The notes beneath the pieces were generated by a model. The model had not been told where the DNA came from. It did not search any database and saw nothing but the letters and a program-made list of their open reading frames with translations. Positions 24,046 through 32,541 of a stretch of 46,190 bases of DNA are shown piece by piece (positions within the stretch are counted from its first letter, which is position 1; each line of letters opens with the position of its first letter). Both the position numbers and the translations under genes were made by a program. This stretch comes from Candidatus Delongbacteria bacterium (GTDB lineage: Bacteria; UBA4055): contig QKDR01000176.1 in NCBI GenBank assembly GCA_003252515.1, positions 1 through 46,190 of the forward strand, written 5' to 3'.

Positions 24046-26601
24046 TTATATTAAAGTGCTCAACTCCACAATATCACCCTGAGAGATATCACCGTTCAAT
24101 ATCTTAAGTGAAAGATTGTTGAGAACAGTCTTTTCAATAAGCCTTTTCAGAGGTCTTGCTCCAAATACAGGATTGTAACCTTTTTCGGTAAGATATTCCC
24201 TTGACTTGTCATCAACTACTATCCTTATTTCTTTCTCTTCAAGACGCCTGTTTATATCTGAAAGCAGCCTTTCCGTGATCTGAAGTATAACGTCTTTTCC
24301 GAGCTTGTTGAACACGATAATATCATCTATCCTGTTGACGAACTCCGGCCTGAGCATTTTTTTGACCATGGAAACGACTTCCGCTTTCTTGTCGTCAGTA
24401 ACTTTATCGACCGAAGCGAACAGGTCTGATCCGAGATTGGATGTCATTATGATTATCGTATTTTTGAAGTTAACGGTCCTTCCTTTGTTATCGGTCAGCC
24501 TTCCATCGTCAAGAACCTGCAGAAGTATATTGAACACCTGCGGATGAGCTTTCTCGATCTCATCGAAGAGAACGATGGAAAATGGTTTCTTACGCACTGC
24601 GTCAGTGAGCTGACCGCCCTCGTCGTATCCTACGTAGCCCGGAGGAGGCCCGATCAGCCTTGTAACCGAGAAAGCCTCCATGTATTCGCTCATATCTATC
24701 CTGATCATTGCGTTCTCCGAATCGAACATGAACTCCGCCAGCGCTCTTGCCAGCTCGGTCTTCCCGACGCCGGTCGAACCGAGGAAGATGAACGATGCTA
24801 TAGGTCTGTTCGGGTCCTGAAGACCCGCCCTGTTCCTGCGGAGAGCTTCAGAGACGACCTTCAAAGCTTCGTCCTGGCCTTTGACTCGCATTCCGAGAAG
24901 TTCTTCCATTTTGAGGAGCTTTTCCTTCTCGCTCTCAAGAAGCTTTGAAACAGGTATGTGAGTCCACCTTGAAATGATCTCCGCTATCTCGTTATCGCCA
25001 ATCTCCTCTTTGAGCATTTTCCTGCCCGACTGGAAACTTTCCATTTTCGCCGTGGCATCGTCTATCCTTTTCTTTACCGCAGGTATCTCCTGATAGCGGA
25101 GCCTCGATACTTTCTCGAGTTCTCCGTTCCTTTCAGCGATAGCTTCCTCGTTCTTCAGCGCGTCCAGCTTCTTTGTTCCCTCGCGGATAACGGCTATATA
25201 TTCCTTTTCCTGTTCCCAATGGACTTTAAGCTCGTCAGCTTCGGATTTCAGCTCGGCTATTTCCTTATTAATATCGTCGAGTCTGTCTTTAGACTTCTTA
25301 TCTTTCTCCCTGGCGACAGCCTGTTTCTCTATTTCGAGCTGGATGATCTTTCTCTGAAGGATCTCAATGTCTTCGGGCAGCGACTCTATCTCGAGCTTCA
25401 GCTTCGACGCAGCCTCGTCTACCAGGTCAATCGCTTTATCGGGCAGGAACCTGTCGGAGATATATCTTGCGGACAGCTTCGCAGCCGAGATCAGCGCGGC
25501 GTCGGAGATCCTCACCCCGTGATGCACCTCGTACTTGTCCTTGACCCCGCGCAGGATAGATATCGTGTCCTCTATCGAAGGTTCGTCTATCATGACAGGC
25601 TGGAACCTTCTCTCGAACGCCGCGTCCTTCTCTATGTACTTCCGGTACTCCGACACTGTCGTCGCCCCGATCACCTTGATCTCCCCTCTCGCGAGAGCCG
25701 GCTTCAGCATATTTGAGGCGTCCATCGCTCCTTCAGCCGCTCCCGCACCCACAAGAGTGTGAAGTTCGTCGATGAACAGTATCAGCTTCCCTTCGGAAGC
25801 TTCGACCTCCTTAAGTACGGCTTTCAGCCTTTCTTCGAACTCTCCCCTGAACTTCGCTCCTGCTATCAGCGCGGCAAGGTCAAGTGCAATAATACGCTTG
25901 TTTTTCAGATTTTCCGGAACGTCTTTTCTGACTATCCTGTGAGCTAGCCCTTCCGCGATCGCCGTTTTACCCGTTCCCGGTTCACCTATAAGTACAGGAT
26001 TATTCTTGGTCCTTCTCGTCAAGATCTGAAGAACTCTTCTTATCTCTGTGTCCCTTCCTATGACCGGATCAAGCTTCTCTTTTTCCGCCAGCTCGTTCAG
26101 GTCGCGCGTATACTTTTTCAATACTTCGTATTTCGCTTCCGGATCAGCATCCTGTACTCTCTGATTACCTCTCACGGATTTAAGCAGTTTTAATATCGTA
26201 TCGTAATCTATTTTAAGATCAGCAAAAATCCTGTAAAGAGCTCCCTTTTTTTCTTTCAGAACGGTCAGAAAGATATGCTCTAAACTTAAGAATTCATCGC
26301 CCATTTCACCCGCAGTCTTAAATGAACCCTCAAGTATCTCATGGAATCCTGATGACAAATACAATTGTGCCGCAGTCGAATTCACTTTTGCAAGTTTTGA
26401 CAATTCGGTCTCTACTTTTGATTCCACTATCGAAATATCGACACCGGATCTTTTTATAAGTATAGTAATAATATTTTCGTCTTTTAATACATTGAATATA
26501 AAATGCAGTTCGTTTATCTCCGGCGATTTTCTTTCTTTAGCCGTACTCATCGCCGAGTTCAGATATTGCTGCACTTTTACTGTCATTTTTTCGAAATTCA
26601 T
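24046..26601 (-). CDS. clpB: Disaggregase chaperone ClpB
   Basis: 851 aa, near the family length of about 860. In order: Clp N-domain repeats (1-145); AAA+ module 1 with Walker A GEPGTGKT at 206-213; the coiled-coil middle domain (about 400-520) that separates ClpB from ClpA/ClpC; AAA+ module 2 with Walker [10 protein letters not shown] near 600; and the C-terminal D2-small domain ending [19 protein letters not shown]. ClpB works with DnaK to dissolve protein aggregates. GGAG lies six bases before the ATG. No clean sigma70-like promoter with 17-base spacing is found upstream, so a heat-shock sigma factor or other control is possible (inference). Confidence 0.97.
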   Translation of the reverse strand: MNFEKMTVKVQQYLNSAMSTAKERKSPEINELHFIFNVLKDENIITILIKRSGVDISIVESKVETELSKLAKVNSTAAQLYLSSGFHEILEGSFKTAGEMGDEFLSLEHIFLTVLKEKKGALYRIFADLKIDYDTILKLLKSVRGNQRVQDADPEAKYEVLKKYTRDLNELAEKEKLDPVIGRDTEIRRVLQILTRRTKNNPVLIGEPGTGKTAIAEGLAHRIVRKDVPENLKNKRIIALDLAALIAGAKFRGEFEERLKAVLKEVEASEGKLILFIDELHTLVGAGAAEGAMDASNMLKPALARGEIKVIGATTVSEYRKYIEKDAAFERRFQPVMIDEPSIEDTISILRGVKDKYEVHHGVRISDAALISAAKLSARYISDRFLPDKAIDLVDEAASKLKLEIESLPEDIEILQRKIIQLEIEKQAVAREKDKKSKDRLDDINKEIAELKSEADELKVHWEQEKEYIAVIREGTKKLDALKNEEAIAERNGELEKVSRLRYQEIPAVKKRIDDATAKMESFQSGRKMLKEEIGDNEIAEIISRWTHIPVSKLLESEKEKLLKMEELLGMRVKGQDEALKVVSEALRRNRAGLQDPNRPIASFIFLGSTGVGKTELARALAEFMFDSENAMIRIDMSEYMEAFSVTRLIGPPPGYVGYDEGGQLTDAVRKKPFSIVLFDEIEKAHPQVFNILLQVLDDGRLTDNKGRTVNFKNTIIIMTSNLGSDLFASVDKVTDDKKAEVVSMVKKMLRPEFVNRIDDIIVFNKLGKDVILQITERLLSDINRRLEEKEIRIVVDDKSREYLTEKGYNPVFGARPLKRLIEKTVLNNLSLKILNGDISQGDIVELSTLI

Positions 26602-26718
26602 GTCAGTCTCCTTAGTTATTTTCAGGCACTCAAATAAATTGCAAGAATAATGCCAAGGTTTTTCGTTTTAATTTTACGGCATTTTACTTATATTTGAACC
26701 AATGCAATCGGAGATCTT
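26602..26718. other. Divergent intergenic region between clpB and moeA
   Basis: 117 bases shared by two divergent starts. On the plus strand TATATTTG (26689-26696) could serve as a -10 for moeA, but no good -35 lies 16-18 bases upstream. No N17-type promoter is seen for clpB. No CIRCE element is present, although GCACTC occurs once near 26,630. Confidence 0.3.
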
Positions 26719-27900
26719 ATGATCGAACTGGATAAAGCTTTAGAACTTATTATTGAGAATTGCGGGATCATGCCTGAGATCGAACTGCCCGTTCACGAAA
26801 CTCTCGGATATATCCTTACCTATGATCTCTACTCAAAACTAGATATGCCTCCGTTCGACAAGTCCGCTATGGACGGATTTGCATTTAAATGGAATGGCGG
26901 GATCAGCGAATACATATGTGACAGGACAATTGCTGCAGGAGATTCAATGGACGAACCGCTTGAGGACGGACACTGCGTCGCGATAATGACCGGAGCTCCT
27001 TTGCCTTTCGGGGCTGACACAGTTATTCCTGTCGAGATTACAAAGAAGGAAGGGAACAAAGTTCTGTTTGATCTGATGCCTAAGAAATGTGCGAACGTAA
27101 GTTATAAGGCTGAAGATATAAAAAAAGATTCGCTGATACTCGCAAAAGGATCGAAGATAAGAACTCAGGACATCGCGCTTATAGTGGCCGCGGGTTATTC
27201 TCATATAAAAGTGCGTGAACTGCCTATCATACATATTCTTAATACAGGATCGGAAATAATCGAACCCGGACAGACGCTGAAATACGGACAGATCTATAAC
27301 TCGAACGGAACTATGCTTGCCGTCATGGCGCAGAACATAGGCATAAACGCCGAATATCTCGGTATAGCTGAAGATGATGAGAAAAGCCTGTCCGCAAAAC
27401 TTGCCGAAGGTCTGAAAGGAGATATTCTGCTTATCTCAGGAGGTGTTTCCATGGGTGAATTCGATCTTGTCCCGAAAGTACTTCTGAGTCTGGGCGTTGA
27501 ACAGATATTCCATAAGGTCGCAATAAAACCCGGTAAGCCTGTATTTTTCGGGAAAACGGACAAATGTCTTGTTTTCGGCCTACCCGGAAATCCGCTGTCC
27601 AACTTCGTCGGATTCGAATTGTTCGTTAAAACTGCTGTGAGAAAATTAACAGCTCAGGAACATATTCTACCTGTTTACGGAGAAGCAGAACTTGCTAAAC
27701 CGTTTATACATAAAGGCGACAGGGTAAACTTCTTCCCTGCAGTTCATCGTAACGAAAACGGAGTTATTAAGATCGAACCGGTTTTTTCGAACGGCTCGGC
27801 AGACATTTCCTCTCTTTCGAATGCTGACTGTTTCCTCATCGGCGCGACCGGGAAAAAAGAATATGTGCCGGGAGACAAGATCGGTTTTTATGAATTTTAG
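26719..27900 (+). CDS. moeA: Molybdopterin molybdenumtransferase
   Basis: 393 aa. MoeA inserts molybdate into adenylylated molybdopterin in the last step of molybdenum cofactor synthesis. Typical segments are MPPFDKSAMDGFAFKW near residue 40, AIMTGAPLPFGADTVIPVE, the MoCF-domain motifs LNTGSEI and ISGGVSMGEFDLV, and KPGKPVFFG with GLPGNPLSNFVGFE. The C-terminal domain IV is present. GGAG sits five bases before the ATG. The MOSC-domain gene follows directly. No molybdoenzyme lies in the window, so the user of the cofactor is elsewhere. Confidence 0.95.
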   Translation: MIELDKALELIIENCGIMPEIELPVHETLGYILTYDLYSKLDMPPFDKSAMDGFAFKWNGGISEYICDRTIAAGDSMDEPLEDGHCVAIMTGAPLPFGADTVIPVEITKKEGNKVLFDLMPKKCANVSYKAEDIKKDSLILAKGSKIRTQDIALIVAAGYSHIKVRELPIIHILNTGSEIIEPGQTLKYGQIYNSNGTMLAVMAQNIGINAEYLGIAEDDEKSLSAKLAEGLKGDILLISGGVSMGEFDLVPKVLLSLGVEQIFHKVAIKPGKPVFFGKTDKCLVFGLPGNPLSNFVGFELFVKTAVRKLTAQEHILPVYGEAELAKPFIHKGDRVNFFPAVHRNENGVIKIEPVFSNGSADISSLSNADCFLIGATGKKEYVPGDKIGFYEF

Positions 27901-27907
27901 GATGTCT

Positions 27908-28366
27908 ATGAAAGGTAAAATTATATCAATAAATATATCTGACGAAAAGAAAAAGCCGAAACGTAAGCTTGAGACAGGAGGATACCTGATCAAAAATGTC
28001 GGACTTGAAGGAGACGCCTATAACAAACCGCCTGTCAGACAGATATCTTTAATTTCAACCGAACTTCTGACTGAACAATATCATTGCCCAAGAGTAGGTA
28101 AGGGAGAACTATTTATAGTCGGTCCCGGTGACTTTTCCGAGACTCTTACTATAGAAGGTATAGACATTTCAAAAATTTCTATCGGAGATATTTTCCAAAT
28201 CTGTTCTGATGCTAAGATACGAATCACTGAAAAAGGGATGACCTGCTTCAAATTCTGTCCATGGGAAAAAGCTGAGAACGAATGCCCGCTGCCAAAACAT
28301 TTTCTCTTTGCCGAAGTACTCGAAAGCGGGACTGTTTCTGTCGGAGATGAAATAAAAAAGACCTGA
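27908..28366 (+). CDS. MOSC-domain protein
   Basis: 152 aa from the ATG at 27908, chosen because AGGA (27899-27902, overlapping the moeA stop) lies five bases upstream; an ATG at 27902 would add two residues. The sequence KNVGLEGDAYNKPPVRQISLIS and the cysteine-bearing TCFKFCPWEKAENECPLPKHFLFAEVLESG match the MOSC fold, named after the C-terminus of Mo-cofactor sulfurase. Small stand-alone MOSC proteins are thought to carry sulfur or bind Mo cofactor; position directly after moeA fits this. The operon ends at the terminator that follows. Confidence 0.85.
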   Translation: MKGKIISINISDEKKKPKRKLETGGYLIKNVGLEGDAYNKPPVRQISLISTELLTEQYHCPRVGKGELFIVGPGDFSETLTIEGIDISKISIGDIFQICSDAKIRITEKGMTCFKFCPWEKAENECPLPKHFLFAEVLESGTVSVGDEIKKT

Positions 28367-28383
28367 AAATTCAGGTCTTTTTT
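28354..28383. terminator. Bidirectional intrinsic terminator between MOSC gene and C39-like peptidase
   Basis: A stem of up to 14 bp (28354-28367 with 28370-28383) with core GACCTGA/TCAGGTC flanked by six A residues on one side and six T residues on the other, so both strands end in a T run. It serves the plus-strand moeA-MOSC operon and the converging minus-strand peptidase gene. The GACCTG core equals that of the glyA terminator. Confidence 0.9.
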
Positions 28384-28402
28384 ACAAATATTTTCTTTAA
28401 TT

Positions 28403-29656
28403 TTATTTTTTGTTCACCTGAACTGTATCCTTTATTTCGGACTTACTGTTGGATGCTATTATGTAATAGAATTTCTTTGATTCGGAAACTGAAACAGTAT
28501 AACTGTTGGTTCCTACTGTGGTTACCAGACTGAAAGTTCCGTAAGGATTATCAGAAGAATATACTATGTAAGAAGTTGCTCCAGATACCGCGTCCCAGCT
28601 GACTGTCAGATCAGAACCGCTGACAGAAGTGGCTACGTTCTGAGGAGCTTCAGGAGTAACGGCAGGTGCTTCAAGATGTATTACACCGACAGCATAATGA
28701 GCCATGCTTGAATAACTTCCTCCCCATGTCATCGAATGAGCTGTCTGACTTGTGTTCTGATCCCAGGTATCTCTCAGATATACTGTTGATGATGTATCAT
28801 CATATCCGATCCCGAGCATAGTGTGCCCCTCGACCTGAATCAGAACGGGATTTCCGTTATCGATCTCGGTCTTGAACTGCGCATAAGTAAAACCTATTGT
28901 ATTCCCGTTATATCCGTAAATATATTGACTGTAATTGTCTATTACCGTAACTCCGCAGGCTTCATAGAACAGTCTCATTCCGTGGCATCCGTCCCTCTGT
29001 GAAGGTTCGCATCCTGTATAGTCGTAGAGCGCCGTACCGTTAGTATAATTATAGAAAGTCGTCGATCCGTCCTGGTTCTGATAGTTATACCACTGGTTCG
29101 TACCCATATAGTCGGCGGTACATGGCTGACCGCTTGAAATATCATGCTGGGTCCAGTTACCGTAGTATGGATCTACATAAGAAAGATAGCTGCTCCAGAA
29201 ATCATCTGAATGCCCTTTTGTACTTCTGCCGTCAACATCCAGAGCGGAAGCCGATACCGGGCACTCGCCCGTATCCGTATGAGAAGCCTGTGCATTCCAT
29301 ACAGCGTTCGTCATCGGTTGAACGCCGCTGTTGGCCGGTCCGGTATAAATATCGGGGTATCCTGAATTGTCGAAATAACCCGCCTGCATAGCTACTGATG
29401 TAGCGCTGCAGCCGTAACTCCAGTCGTACGCCGGAACATTATCAAGATAGTTTACTACACCAGGTACTTTTTCTTTCGGAAGTTCCGTGTTTGGCGGCGG
29501 AAGTACTTTAGGCGGCCTTCCGTCTATTATGATCTCATCGATCAGATTACCGTTTTCATCAACGAATGTTCTGTTAACTTTTACTGCGAAAGCTCCTGCT
29601 GACAAGCTCAGAATGATGATGACGCAGATGAGCCTTTGAATTTCTTTTACATACAT
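28403..29656 (-). CDS. Secreted C39-like cysteine peptidase with C-terminal FnIII module
   Basis: 417 aa from the ATG at 29656, which has GGGAGGA six bases upstream and gives a clean signal peptide (MYVKEIQRLICVIIILSLSAGAFA). The catalytic domain (about 65-330) shows Cys83 in YGCSATSVAMQAGYFD, His278 in VEGHTMLGIGYDD and Asp296 in LRDTWD, the order seen in papain-like C39/C70-type peptidases. Cys129... style extra cysteines (ECPVS, GCEPSQRDGCHG) could form disulfides. The C-terminal about 65 residues (APQNVATSVSGSDLTVSWDA onward) closely match the end of the gingipain-like protein at 7,253, including SYIVYSSDNPYGTF. Substrate unknown. It is a single-gene unit with its own promoter. Confidence 0.75.
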   Translation of the reverse strand: MYVKEIQRLICVIIILSLSAGAFAVKVNRTFVDENGNLIDEIIIDGRPPKVLPPPNTELPKEKVPGVVNYLDNVPAYDWSYGCSATSVAMQAGYFDNSGYPDIYTGPANSGVQPMTNAVWNAQASHTDTGECPVSASALDVDGRSTKGHSDDFWSSYLSYVDPYYGNWTQHDISSGQPCTADYMGTNQWYNYQNQDGSTTFYNYTNGTALYDYTGCEPSQRDGCHGMRLFYEACGVTVIDNYSQYIYGYNGNTIGFTYAQFKTEIDNGNPVLIQVEGHTMLGIGYDDTSSTVYLRDTWDQNTSQTAHSMTWGGSYSSMAHYAVGVIHLEAPAVTPEAPQNVATSVSGSDLTVSWDAVSGATSYIVYSSDNPYGTFSLVTTVGTNSYTVSVSESKKFYYIIASNSKSEIKDTVQVNKK

Positions 29657-29696
29657 ATTTAATCCTCCCTTCAGATTTTTTTCACTGAAAAACAAT

Positions 29697-29725
29697 ATAA
29701 TAATTTTTCCCGGATAAAAAAACAA
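29697..29725 (-). promoter_or_regulatory. Sigma70-like promoter of the C39-like peptidase
   Basis: Minus strand TTGTTT (29720-29725), 17 bases, TATTAT (29697-29702), about 40 bases before the start codon. AT-rich surroundings make chance matches easier here. Confidence 0.45.
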
Positions 29726-29758
29726 AAAATGTTTTATTTCTTTTTATATTTTTCACAC

Positions 29759-29787
29759 TTGCAAAAACATCTCCGAATGACTATATT
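29759..29787 (+). promoter_or_regulatory. Sigma70-like promoter of dnaX-ybaB-recR
   Basis: TTGCAA (29759-29764), 17 bases, TATATT (29782-29787); start predicted near 29794, shortly before the dnaX start. Confidence 0.6.
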
Positions 29788-29819
29788 TTAGTCCCTTTAA
29801 ATTAAGGATGAACGCTGAA

Positions 29820-31496
29820 ATGAGCTATCTGGTAATAGCAAGAAAATACAGACCGTTAACATTCGGGGATGTGATAGGTCAGGAACATGTGACTACCACG
29901 CTCACTAACGCGATAAGGAACAATAAAGTCCATCACGCTTACCTACTTACCGGTCCGAGAGGAGTGGGCAAGACCACGATCTCAAGGATACTCGCAAAAT
30001 GCCTGAACTGCGAGACCGGAGTAACTCCCGAACCGTGCGGAATATGCTCTAACTGCGTCGAGATCGATCAGGGCATCAGTCTTGACGTCAAGGAGATCGA
30101 CGGTGCGTCCAACAGAGGTATCGACGAGATCCGCGACCTGAGGGACGACATCAAATTCTCGCCGGCGAAAAGCAGAAAGAAGATATACATTATTGACGAA
30201 GTCCACATGCTCACGAACCAGGCGTTCAATGCATTGCTCAAGACGCTTGAGGAACCACCCGAACACGCAGTCTTCATCTTCGCCACGACCGAGGTGAACG
30301 AGGTGCCTGCGACGATCCTTTCAAGATGCCAGAGACATGACTTCAAAAGAGTAGATATAGATGTACTGAGCAAGGCCCTGAAGGAAATATGCGGAAAAGA
30401 GGGTGTTGAGATAGACGAGGAATCTCTTATAATGCTATCCAAAGCCGGCGACGGGTCAGTCAGAGACTCTCAATCAGCCTTGGATCAGGTAATAGCTTTC
30501 TCGGGCAACAGCATTACGGCGTCAACTACTGCCGAAGCTCTGGGTATTCCGCCGATCGAATCATACTTCAGGTTCGCAGGGATCATCCTTTCTAAAGACA
30601 CGGGCGATCTGATCACCTACATTGACGGTCTGTTCGGAAAAGGACTTCATATTATCGCATACATAAAAGGTCTGATGGAATTTTTCAGGGACCTTCTTAT
30701 TTTGAAAACGGTCAACGACGCAAGAATACTCGATATGTCCGGAGACAATCTTACAAGACTGAAGAATCATAAAGACAAATTCGGTGAAAAAGACATTCTT
30801 TTATTCATCGACATATTAAGCCAGTCGGTCCAGAAACTCAAATCCTCGCCTTTCCAGAGAATGGATTTCGAGATAGTTCTTTTAAAGATACTTCACCACG
30901 AACCCGTCGCAAAGATCGATGATATCATAAAGAAATTCTCCATGATCGAAGGCGATATGGAAATAGATATAGACCGGATCGTTAATGATATCTCAGCGAG
31001 ACTGGATATTAAATCTTTTACATCAGCTATACCTGAACCGGACGAACCGGCAGAAGAAGATAAAAAAAAAACTTCTGAAGAACCCGTTGTAATAGAAAAG
31101 TCTTCTGTTTCTCTTGATACAATAATCTCCAGATGGGAAGAATTCATAAAACATATCAATTCAGCTAACTCAAGGCTCGGCGTACTTGAATTCGGTCTTC
31201 CTTATGCCGTTCAGGGAAATATTTTAAATATCAGATTCGATAAAAAGGACAGTATTTTCAGGAATTTGTGCGATTCAAAGAAGGAAGAGATCGTTAATGA
31301 ACTGAATTTCTTTTTCGGGCTGCAGGATATTTCTGCGGAATTCGTAGAAGGCACGGTTAAGCCGGCTGACAGGATCATAAAAGTCAAAAAAGATACTAGA
31401 ATGACCACCGAAGAGAAAAGAACTGAGCTATTAAAGAAAGCACCTCAGTTAAAATTCTTATTCGAAGAACCTTTCAACTGTAAATTCATAGATTAA
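29820..31496 (+). CDS. dnaX: DNA polymerase III subunit gamma/tau
   Basis: 558 aa clamp-loader ATPase. MSYLVIARKYRPLTF at the start matches the family N-terminus, so the ATG at 29820 is preferred (AAGGA lies 11 bases upstream); the ATG at 29808 would add four residues and abuts that site. Walker A is GPRGVGKTT; the zinc module is CLNCETGVTPEPCGICSNC; Walker B is IYIIDEVHM; the sensor motif SRCQRHDF follows. The tau-like C-terminal part is short and charged (about 390-558). No obvious slippery frameshift site was noted. The dnaX-ybaB-recR order is conserved across bacteria. Confidence 0.95.
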   Translation: MSYLVIARKYRPLTFGDVIGQEHVTTTLTNAIRNNKVHHAYLLTGPRGVGKTTISRILAKCLNCETGVTPEPCGICSNCVEIDQGISLDVKEIDGASNRGIDEIRDLRDDIKFSPAKSRKKIYIIDEVHMLTNQAFNALLKTLEEPPEHAVFIFATTEVNEVPATILSRCQRHDFKRVDIDVLSKALKEICGKEGVEIDEESLIMLSKAGDGSVRDSQSALDQVIAFSGNSITASTTAEALGIPPIESYFRFAGIILSKDTGDLITYIDGLFGKGLHIIAYIKGLMEFFRDLLILKTVNDARILDMSGDNLTRLKNHKDKFGEKDILLFIDILSQSVQKLKSSPFQRMDFEIVLLKILHHEPVAKIDDIIKKFSMIEGDMEIDIDRIVNDISARLDIKSFTSAIPEPDEPAEEDKKKTSEEPVVIEKSSVSLDTIISRWEEFIKHINSANSRLGVLEFGLPYAVQGNILNIRFDKKDSIFRNLCDSKKEEIVNELNFFFGLQDISAEFVEGTVKPADRIIKVKKDTRMTTEEKRTELLKKAPQLKFLFEEPFNCKFID

Positions 31497-31514
31497 ATCA
31501 AAGGAGAATCACGG

Positions 31515-31847
31515 ATGGCCGGCATGAACATGGATATGAGCTCTTTGTTGAAACAGGCTCAGAAAATGCAGGAGGATATGCAGAAGTCACAGCAGATGCT
31601 CGAGACTCAGGAAGTCGAGGGAACTGCGGGAGGCGGAATGATAAAAGCACGTATGAATGGGAAAAAGAAACTCTTATCGATAAAGATAGACCCTAAAATT
31701 ATAGACCCGGAAGATTCAGAAGGGCTGGAAGATCTGATCCTTGCCGCTGTAAATCAGGCTTCTGAAGAAGCTGATAAGCTTTCCGGCGACGAAATGTCAA
31801 AGATAGTTCCTAAACTTCCGGACGGATTCAAGATACCGGGATTTTAA
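31515..31847 (+). CDS. ybaB: YbaB/EbfC nucleoid-associated protein
   Basis: 110 aa. A Met-rich N-terminal helix (MSSLLKQAQKMQEDMQKSQQ) and the signatures VEGTAGGGMIKARMNGKKKLLSIKI identify the YbaB family of small dimeric DNA-binding proteins that coat the nucleoid. AAGGAG lies seven or so bases before the ATG. It sits 18 bases after dnaX and shares one base with recR (TAATG), the usual three-gene arrangement. Confidence 0.95.
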   Translation: MAGMNMDMSSLLKQAQKMQEDMQKSQQMLETQEVEGTAGGGMIKARMNGKKKLLSIKIDPKIIDPEDSEGLEDLILAAVNQASEEADKLSGDEMSKIVPKLPDGFKIPGF

Positions 31848-32446
31848 TGGGGAATCACTCCGAAATACTTCAAAATCTTATAGACTCTTTCGCGAAACTG
31901 CCGGGAATAGGCAGAAAATCTGCAAGAAGGATATCATATTATCTGATCAATTCGGACGAAAAAGTCTCAAGAAGACTTTCTGAGGCCGTAACTGAGGCTA
32001 AGAACAGGCTCGGATTATGCCGGATATGCAGAAATCTTACCGAGCATGAGATCTGCGATATATGCAGTGACGGGAACCGCGATAAGTCTCTGATCTGCAT
32101 AGTTGAGAACTTCAGCGATCTTTATATGTTCGAAAAACTTAATATCCACCGTGGTGTCTATCACGTTACCGGCGGTCTTATCAGTCCGCTTGACGGCATC
32201 GGACCTTCTTCCCTGAATCTTAATTCTCTTCTTGAAAGAATCACCGGTGACGGAGTGAAAGAGATAATTATCGGGCTCAACCACTCGGTCGAAGGAGATA
32301 CTACGGCACTTTATATTTCTGAGAAACTGAAAGACAGCGGAGTAAAGATCACCAGGCTGGCGACTGGCATTCCGATAGGAGGGGAGATCGAATTCACTGA
32401 CGAGATCACTTTGAAACAGGCGTTCGTGGAGAGGAGAAACTTCTGA
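31847..32446 (+). CDS. recR: Recombination protein RecR
   Basis: 199 aa, normal length. The helix-hairpin-helix segment LPGIGRKSARRISYYL, a four-cysteine zinc module (CRICRNLTEHEICDIC), the Toprim domain (ICIVENFSDLYMFEK and GLNHSVEGDTTALYI) and the C-terminal RLATGIPIGGEIEFTDEITL are all visible. RecR acts with RecO (and RecF) to load RecA at gaps. It is translationally coupled to ybaB. Confidence 0.96.
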   Translation: MGNHSEILQNLIDSFAKLPGIGRKSARRISYYLINSDEKVSRRLSEAVTEAKNRLGLCRICRNLTEHEICDICSDGNRDKSLICIVENFSDLYMFEKLNIHRGVYHVTGGLISPLDGIGPSSLNLNSLLERITGDGVKEIIIGLNHSVEGDTTALYISEKLKDSGVKITRLATGIPIGGEIEFTDEITLKQAFVERRNF

Positions 32447-32476
32447 AACAGCAGAAAATATTATTAATCACTTTGC

Positions 32477-32505
32477 TTGACAAACCGTATGACGGTTGTT
32501 ATTTT
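32477..32505 (+). promoter_or_regulatory. Promoter with a 15-bp inverted repeat filling its spacer, upstream of the aminotransferase
   Basis: TTGACA (perfect consensus, 32477-32482), 17 bases, TATTTT (32500-32505). The spacer contains AACCGT-ATG-ACGGTT (32483-32497), a perfect 6-bp-arm inverted repeat placed exactly between the two hexamers, where a dimeric repressor or a spacer-bending activator could bind. The same bases plus the following T run (32501-32507) can also be read as an intrinsic terminator of dnaX-ybaB-recR. Both readings may be true. Confidence 0.55.
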
Positions 32506-32541
32506 TTCACCGGTTTATAACATTAAACGGAGTAAAAAAGA

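Noticed and set aside
26602-26718. CIRCE (HrcA) site upstream of clpB
   Set aside because: One GCACTC occurs but no GAGTGC partner at nine bases, so the element is not formed.
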